Shown here one piece after another: positions 59,045 through 64,000 of a stretch of 64,000 nucleotides of DNA. The position numbers were made by a program, and so were the translations under genes. The notes beneath the pieces were generated by a model. It was given only the letters and a program-made list of their open reading frames with translations, was not told the origin of the DNA and ran no database searches. How positions within the stretch are numbered: the stretch's first letter is position 1; every line of letters starts with the position of its first letter. The stretch comes from Liolophura sinensis. Taxonomy: Eukaryota; Mollusca; Polyplacophora; Chitonida; Chitonidae. Location of the stretch: assembly GCF_032854445.1 (NCBI RefSeq), contig NC_088304.1, positions 3,226,001 to 3,290,000 of the forward strand, read 5' to 3'.

Positions 59045-59235
59045 CATCGCATTTTTTTTTACCTAATTTTGCTTAACCAGTGTCCTAGGGAGCGTGCGTG
59101 TTGCTAAGTTTTAAGCATATACGTGATAGTTAAACCCCTGGCCTAAGTAAACTGAGAAGAGGCCGGGTTTCAGTGGTAGGCCGTGTGACCATTTTCCAGC
59201 TATCACACTCTTGTTACTGGTCTGATTTTATTCTC
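59045..59235 (+). repeat. Single-copy relative of the 81-bp array and its flank
   Basis: 'ggtttcagtggtaggccgtg', 'tgaccattttccagctatca', 'cactcttgttactgg' match one 81-bp unit at 55912 with gaps. The flank to its left also matches. Confidence 0.65.
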
Positions 59236-59297
59236 TTACTTTCCATATCATACAAGAATTTTCTATCAGTGATTATACTATAGTCAGTTTTTTTTTC

Positions 59298-59999
59298 AGA
59301 GTCGCCTATATTCAGCTGTCTCTAAAATCAGTTACACTCGCTACCAAATATATTCCATATACTCTGTTTCGACGACAAGAACCAATTGCCTCGGATGACG
59401 TCATAATTGTTCAAAAACCAGTGGAAATGCTGGACATTGGGCGTGGGGAGTAATGTGTTTTACAATGGCTGCACCAACAAGCGGTTAAGACAAGCTCCTT
59501 GCAATAACAAAGCCTACACTATTGTCTGCGAATAACGAGTTTTAATTTCCTAATATCCATCTCTAAACCATATTGCGGGGAGATAATAAACTACAAGAGA
59601 TAAACTAAAATTCACTTATTAAGGTTATATTACGCTAAAACATGAAAAGTTTCAAATATGGCAGTGTCAGAAACCGGGTTTACAGTGAAGTCAACATGAG
59701 TTCAGGTAACTGGTGCTACCCTCCTTCAAAGCATGTTGAACTCCGTCCAATATCCAGCATTCTACTGGTTTTTGAATAATTGTGACGTCATCCGAGGCAA
59801 TTGGTTCTTGCAGTCGAAACAGAGCATATGAACTTTAACATTATGAATTAAAAAAGGTGTTCCAGTTGCAATTTCTTTATTATATATGGACGTCCAACGT
59901 ATCAATGTGTAGAGCTTGGGTTGTTACGTGACACTGACTAAAGGCAATTTTGGTAGCGAGTGTGACTGATTTTAGAGACAGCTGAATATAGGCGACTCT
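59298..59999. mobile_element. 702-bp element with long terminal inverted repeats
   Basis: 'agagtcgcctatattcagct' at 59298 and onward is reverse-complemented at 59999 and leftward. The inverted match continues in blocks ('cagttacactcgctacca', 'gaaccaattgcctcggatga', 'cgtcataattgttcaaaaac') over about 150 bases per arm. The central part has no coding frame. It looks like a non-autonomous DNA transposon or a foldback element. Confidence 0.8.
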
Positions 60000-60464
60000 C
60001 TAAAAGAAATAGGCTATAATTTGATTAAGTTACGATCGTGTCAGCGTACAGCAAGCAATACTCTCAAGTTGTAGGCTGAACTATCTTCGGGGAATTATTC
60101 GATCGGAAATGCGTTGTTGGTGAACGCATGTTCTTCATTCGTGTTCCGTATAGTTTGGCAAAAAGTGCTACCTAGATGTAGTATGAGTGCATATAACCAT
60201 AGGAAAATCAGACAGGCTGAAGCCCCTGGTCAATCCCGTGTTTGCTGGAAATATTTCATGTCAAAGCAATTCCTGGTTAAGCCACAATTCAACTAAATAA
60301 TTAGTTATAAAAATAATACAAAACCGAGGAGAACTGATCTGCTTCGACCATGAGGTAAAAATGCAAGACGCGCATTGAACTTCAAAGACATTTATCGAAG
60401 GGAATGCCGATATCGAAAATATTTTCATGTTGATTGTCACGATCTTAGAGGAGCATTTTATACG

Positions 60465-60560
60465 TTTTGGGTGAGCGCGCCATTGCGGAGTAGTTAATGT
60501 GCTTGTCTTTCAGTCTTTATAGGACACTCGAGTGGGGGTTCAAACCCAGCCATGGACAGG
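60465..60560 (+). mobile_element. tRNA-like sequence (SINE head or tRNA pseudogene)
   Basis: 'agtagttaatgtgcttgtc' resembles an A box and 'gggggttcaaacccagcc' an excellent B box 55 bases later, as in a long-variable-arm tRNA. No proper acceptor stem pairing could be confirmed by eye. Confidence 0.4.
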
Positions 60561-62400
60561 GTAATTATAGATCTACGTCACTCGTTTATATGTTTATAAT
60601 GAAACATTTCTATCGTTTGTCATAAATTTAGTTGGTGATAGCTTGTCTCCCAGCAATATTATATGCACATTGAACTGTGGCTCACTCCGTGAGGAAATAT
60701 CCGTACATCTCATGTGTGAACTATCGTTAGTACTTTCACAAATCAGTGGTTTCGTAAATTAAGGTAGGTGGTTTTATTCAAGCACGCCTGTTTCCTCTAA
60801 CAATAAAACCGTCGTATAGTTGTTAATTATTCTTTAGAAATTAGCGTTAAATCCAAATCAAGCGAGTATAATTAAAATGAATTGTTTCATTAAGGTATAT
60901 ACTTGTTGTTGAATGCAAATCGACACGGTTATTTTTGACGCGTTTTTACTTCAAGTGGTTAAGGTAAATTCAGGATGTCTTCATAACACGAATATGTTCG
61001 TTGAGCAAACTATAGAACGAAAAAGCCATAAAAGTGATGTGTTCGATTTAAATCGAAATAATCGTCTCATTAATCATATTTTAATTTTTTTCCCAAACTG
61101 TTTCAATTTCTGTTCGAGACGAACACTGAACAAAAATATGTATAAATGGTGTATGTGAGGGTTTGAGTTTAAACACACACACATGTATATGCGCGTAATA
61201 TCTAATCTTACTTTTACAATTGGGAAAATTCATAATTCATATAATGTGCATGATGTTTGGTTTGTAAAAAAAATCTTGAAATCCGCTAAATATTGATTGA
61301 TTTTCTCTCTTCTTAATACGTTTTAGTAGGGTTAACACATAAATTTATAAACAAATCAAAAAATGTGTATGTATTCTAGACTTCACTTTAATGCATATAC
61401 AGTATGTCAAATTTTTTTATGGTGATTCTGAAAAACACAGTTATAACAAGTAAATACGCGGGAACGTATTTGGCTAGTATTTAAGTTACTTTTTGACGTT
61501 CGAATTCCTTTGGAAAATCCAGCGTCGTTTGAATTCATGTTTAAATATATATGAGCCTTGTGTTTTTCTGTGTTTTAATATAATATTGCTGCAAAAATAT
61601 TGATTTATAATGACGAATATCACGAGCTGACATGATTAAACAGTCAGGCTGCATGTTTTGCATTTCTGTGCACTAGTTCAGGGGGGTAAACAACTCTGAA
61701 ATACATACCTACGATCTAAACATATATACGTGATTAATTCTTACTTTTGGTTGCAACGATAATGATCAGTATAGCGTGAAGGCATGCATGATTTAAATAC
61801 TTTAAATCAAACAGTGTTTCACTATACTGTGTATCACTGAAGTACTAAGGTGTAATAAATATGACATAAGTAAGTACGATATTAACTTTTAAAACTTAAC
61901 AATTATTTTTGTTGCAGTTGCATGGATCTGTAATATAGATTACCATGGGTTGACATGATTAAAGCAGTTTGGGTCAAATTTCGTACAAAGTACAAAAGTG
62001 TAACAAATATGGTATACATATTCGATTTCAACATGCAAGATTAATAATTATTTTGTGGTTACAATCATATTAATCTATAATGCAGATTATCATGGTTTGG
62101 CAAGATTGAAGCAGTTAGGTCAAACTGGTAAAACTGTATATCCAGGAATAAAGGAGATTAGGTATCGCATATGTATGGGCATATGATGATAACATGGGAA
62201 GACTCATATAGGGATACAACACTATACCATGCGTAAGCATGGACCTATGCTCTCCTGACAGGCACGTTAGTACGGCTTGGTAGCAGCCCACATACATACT
62301 ATATGTGGTTAATCTGATCGTCGTTGCCCAAGGGATCGAAATCTACGATTAATCACATGGTCATATGAGTTAAGTCAACGGACAAATCAGCCACGACTTG
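60561..62400. other. AT-rich intergenic region
   Basis: No gene or array recognised. Several loose repeats of 'gattatcatggtttg', 'acatgattaaa' and 'taacaaatat' type at 61600-62110 suggest an old degenerate duplication. Confidence 0.35.
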
Positions 62401-62411
62401 TTAATTGCTGC

Positions 62412-62943
62412 ATGATTGATGATACGTCTGTCCCGGCTCGACGTAAATACGCTAGCCACCCGATGAATACCTACGATATTCTAGGTGCCAATGCGTTGTT
62501 TGCCGTCTGGAGACCAAGCCACGGCCTTTGGCGAGCCGCCAGCCGCCCAGCTGCCTGGTGCCAAGGCGGCCGTATCGCTGACCAAAGCAGTCGGACTGTC
62601 GCGGCTCTATCACCGTGCAAGGTCAATCGCTGACGAATGGCCGGGGGGCCTTTTGTCCCTTTTCCCGGCGACCAGTACCTCCCCGCATGGTTTTTCTGAC
62701 AAGCTAAGCTACTTAACTGTAGGACTTGTTGCTATAATCTTCAGCCAGGAGTTTAGGAAATTTGCGGTTTACATGTTCGCCCCGGAGGCTACAGCTGTAC
62801 AGATAGCCCTAATGATGCAGTACATTGACTGGCGTAATTGTCTGATACATTTTAGCGTTGTCGCCAGCCGACAATATGCTGTTATAAACAATGATGCAGC
62901 AAAGTTCTCCGGTCCTAACATTCATCTTTTATCAAAAATCTAA
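62412..62943 (+). other. GC-rich open region, coding status unknown
   Basis: 62470-62700 is clearly GC-richer than its surroundings and carries two overlapping open frames (62412-62633 and 62485-62943, 152 codons). Neither gives a convincing family match. It could be a decayed exon or retrocopy, or chance. Confidence 0.25.
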
Positions 62944-63044
62944 AGATTTGTGTACGGAATAATGTATTTTAAATGTATATCTGTACTAAATTTGGGTAAA
63001 TTAATCAGGAAGATGATTTCTCCGGGCTAGGCTTCGTTTCCATC

Positions 63045-63128
63045 ACCCATGAACTGAATCGCTCTCGTGTACAGGGCTGAAGTATTCTTGAATAAAACGT
63101 TAAGCTGCAGTGAGTTAGACAAATAAAC
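63045..63128 (+). mobile_element. SINE tail remnant
   Basis: 'gggctgaagtattcttgaat', 'aaaacgttaagctgcag' and 'gacaaataaac'. Confidence 0.45.
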
Positions 63129-63246
63129 TTAGTAAAAAGTTCCCACCCACCTCGTGGTCCGCATCATATTGCGATTCGATTGAGAGCTCATGACGAGGTA
63201 CAGAACACAATTGTTACATATATGCTCTTCCTTCAGATGGAGGTGC

Positions 63247-63370
<124 letters not shown>

Positions 63371-63622
63371 CGTTGAAATAATCCAGGAAGTTAAGCCAGG
63401 TCAATCAGCAGGAAAATGTATTGGTAAGTTGTCCGATGCAGTTTGCTTTATCTTGCTCTTATTGAGAGTTATATGTATGTAGTACTGAAAAGAGAAACTA
63501 AAGAAAATGAGCAAAATTTGCACAGACCTGATCTCCTTCTACGTGATCAACAACTTCAAACGATGTTATTTTCAACTTTGTTTCAAAGAAATAGTGCATA
63601 ATAGCCGAAAATTGCCTTCATA

Positions 63623-63644
63623 ATAATAATAATAATAATAATGT
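63623..63644. repeat. (AAT)n microsatellite
   Basis: Seven ATA/AAT triplets. Confidence 0.85.
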
Positions 63645-63689
63645 GAGTCGGAACACATCCAGTTAAGACTTACACATTACATATTTTGC

Positions 63690-64000
63690 TTAGTAAAATG
63701 TAAAAGATAACCACACATTATTTTGCCTAGCAAAATGTGAAACATAACACAAATATTATTTTGCCTAGCAAAATGTGAAACATAACACAAATATTATTTT
63801 GCCTAGCAAAATGTGAAACATAACCACACATTATTTTGCCTAGCAAAATGTGAAACATAACCACAAATATTATTTTGCCTAGCAAAATGTGAAAAATAAC
63901 CACACATATTATTTTGCGTAGCAAATTTGAAACATAACCACACACATTATTTTTCTTGGCAGAATGTGAAATGTAACCCCACATATTATTTTTCTTGGCA
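63690..64000 (+). repeat. ~38-bp tandem array running off the window
   Basis: About eight units like 'attattttgcctagcaaaat' plus 'gtgaaacataaccacac'. Each carries the small inverted repeat TTTTGC-cta-GCAAAA. It continues past the right edge. Confidence 0.9.

Noticed and set aside
60465-60560. Functional tRNA gene
   Set aside because: A and B boxes are present, but a paired acceptor stem and anticodon arm could not be built by eye. A SINE head or pseudogene is more likely.
62485-62943. Enolase-like reading of the GC-rich frame ('AVSLTKAVGLSRLYHRARSI')
   Set aside because: There is a superficial likeness to the enolase Gly-Val-Ser-Leu-Ala...Leu-Tyr-Arg-His-Ile-Ala block, but the spacing is wrong, there is no further enolase motif, and the frame changes are unsupported.

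Overview
The window is eukaryotic, animal DNA: genes are split by canonical GT/AG introns, coding density is low, and the remainder is SINEs, LINE remains and many tandem arrays. The two identifiable genes (TANGO2-like and BCAS3) are metazoan. The tRNA-headed SINEs with tails of the type 'gtgaaatattcttgagta' followed by 'caatcaaataaataaa', and the TTCA-tailed LINE, resemble repeats I associate with molluscs or other lophotrochozoans. The phylum is an inference and the species cannot be read from the sequence.

Layout. (1) 214-1344, +: the last two coding exons of an unrecognised gene. (2) 1345-8105: intergenic, with SINE pieces and small arrays. (3) 8106-16477, -: a complete seven-exon TANGO2-family gene (copy A, 286 codons plus stop, every splice phase consistent). 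Its introns hold five large tandem arrays. (4) 16478-28140: intergenic, with an RNase-H-bearing LINE remnant (18.69-20.93 kb), SINEs, a 227-bp inverted-repeat element and a GC-rich array split by a SINE. (5) 28140-33039, -: the last four exons of a second TANGO2-like gene (copy B) followed by a 68-bp array. (6) 33.78-36.48 kb, -: a decayed second LINE carrying an insert of the first LINE family's 3' end. (7) 36481-41053: a 4.6-kb array of 30-bp units ending in a 200-N assembly gap. (8) 41494-53496, +: twelve exons encoding the C-terminal part (about 640 codons) of BCAS3, then a 3' UTR with a poly(A) signal. (9) 54.1-64 kb: gene-poor, with arrays, a 702-bp terminal-inverted-repeat element and microsatellites.

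The most unusual signal is that several arrays are made from the ends of neighbouring exons. A 98-bp unit present seven times contains the 3' part of TANGO2-A exon 3 plus its splice donor. A nearby 40-bp array is a diverged amplification of the same exon/donor junction. The 68-bp array behind TANGO2-B is about 25 copies of the end of the last coding exon, stop codon included. In BCAS3, the 3' halves of two exons recur as decayed copies in the following introns. Several other arrays carry splice-donor-like motifs in the host gene's sense. I propose repeated local duplication of exon 3' ends as a source of minisatellites here. The sequence similarity is seen directly; the mechanism is inferred.
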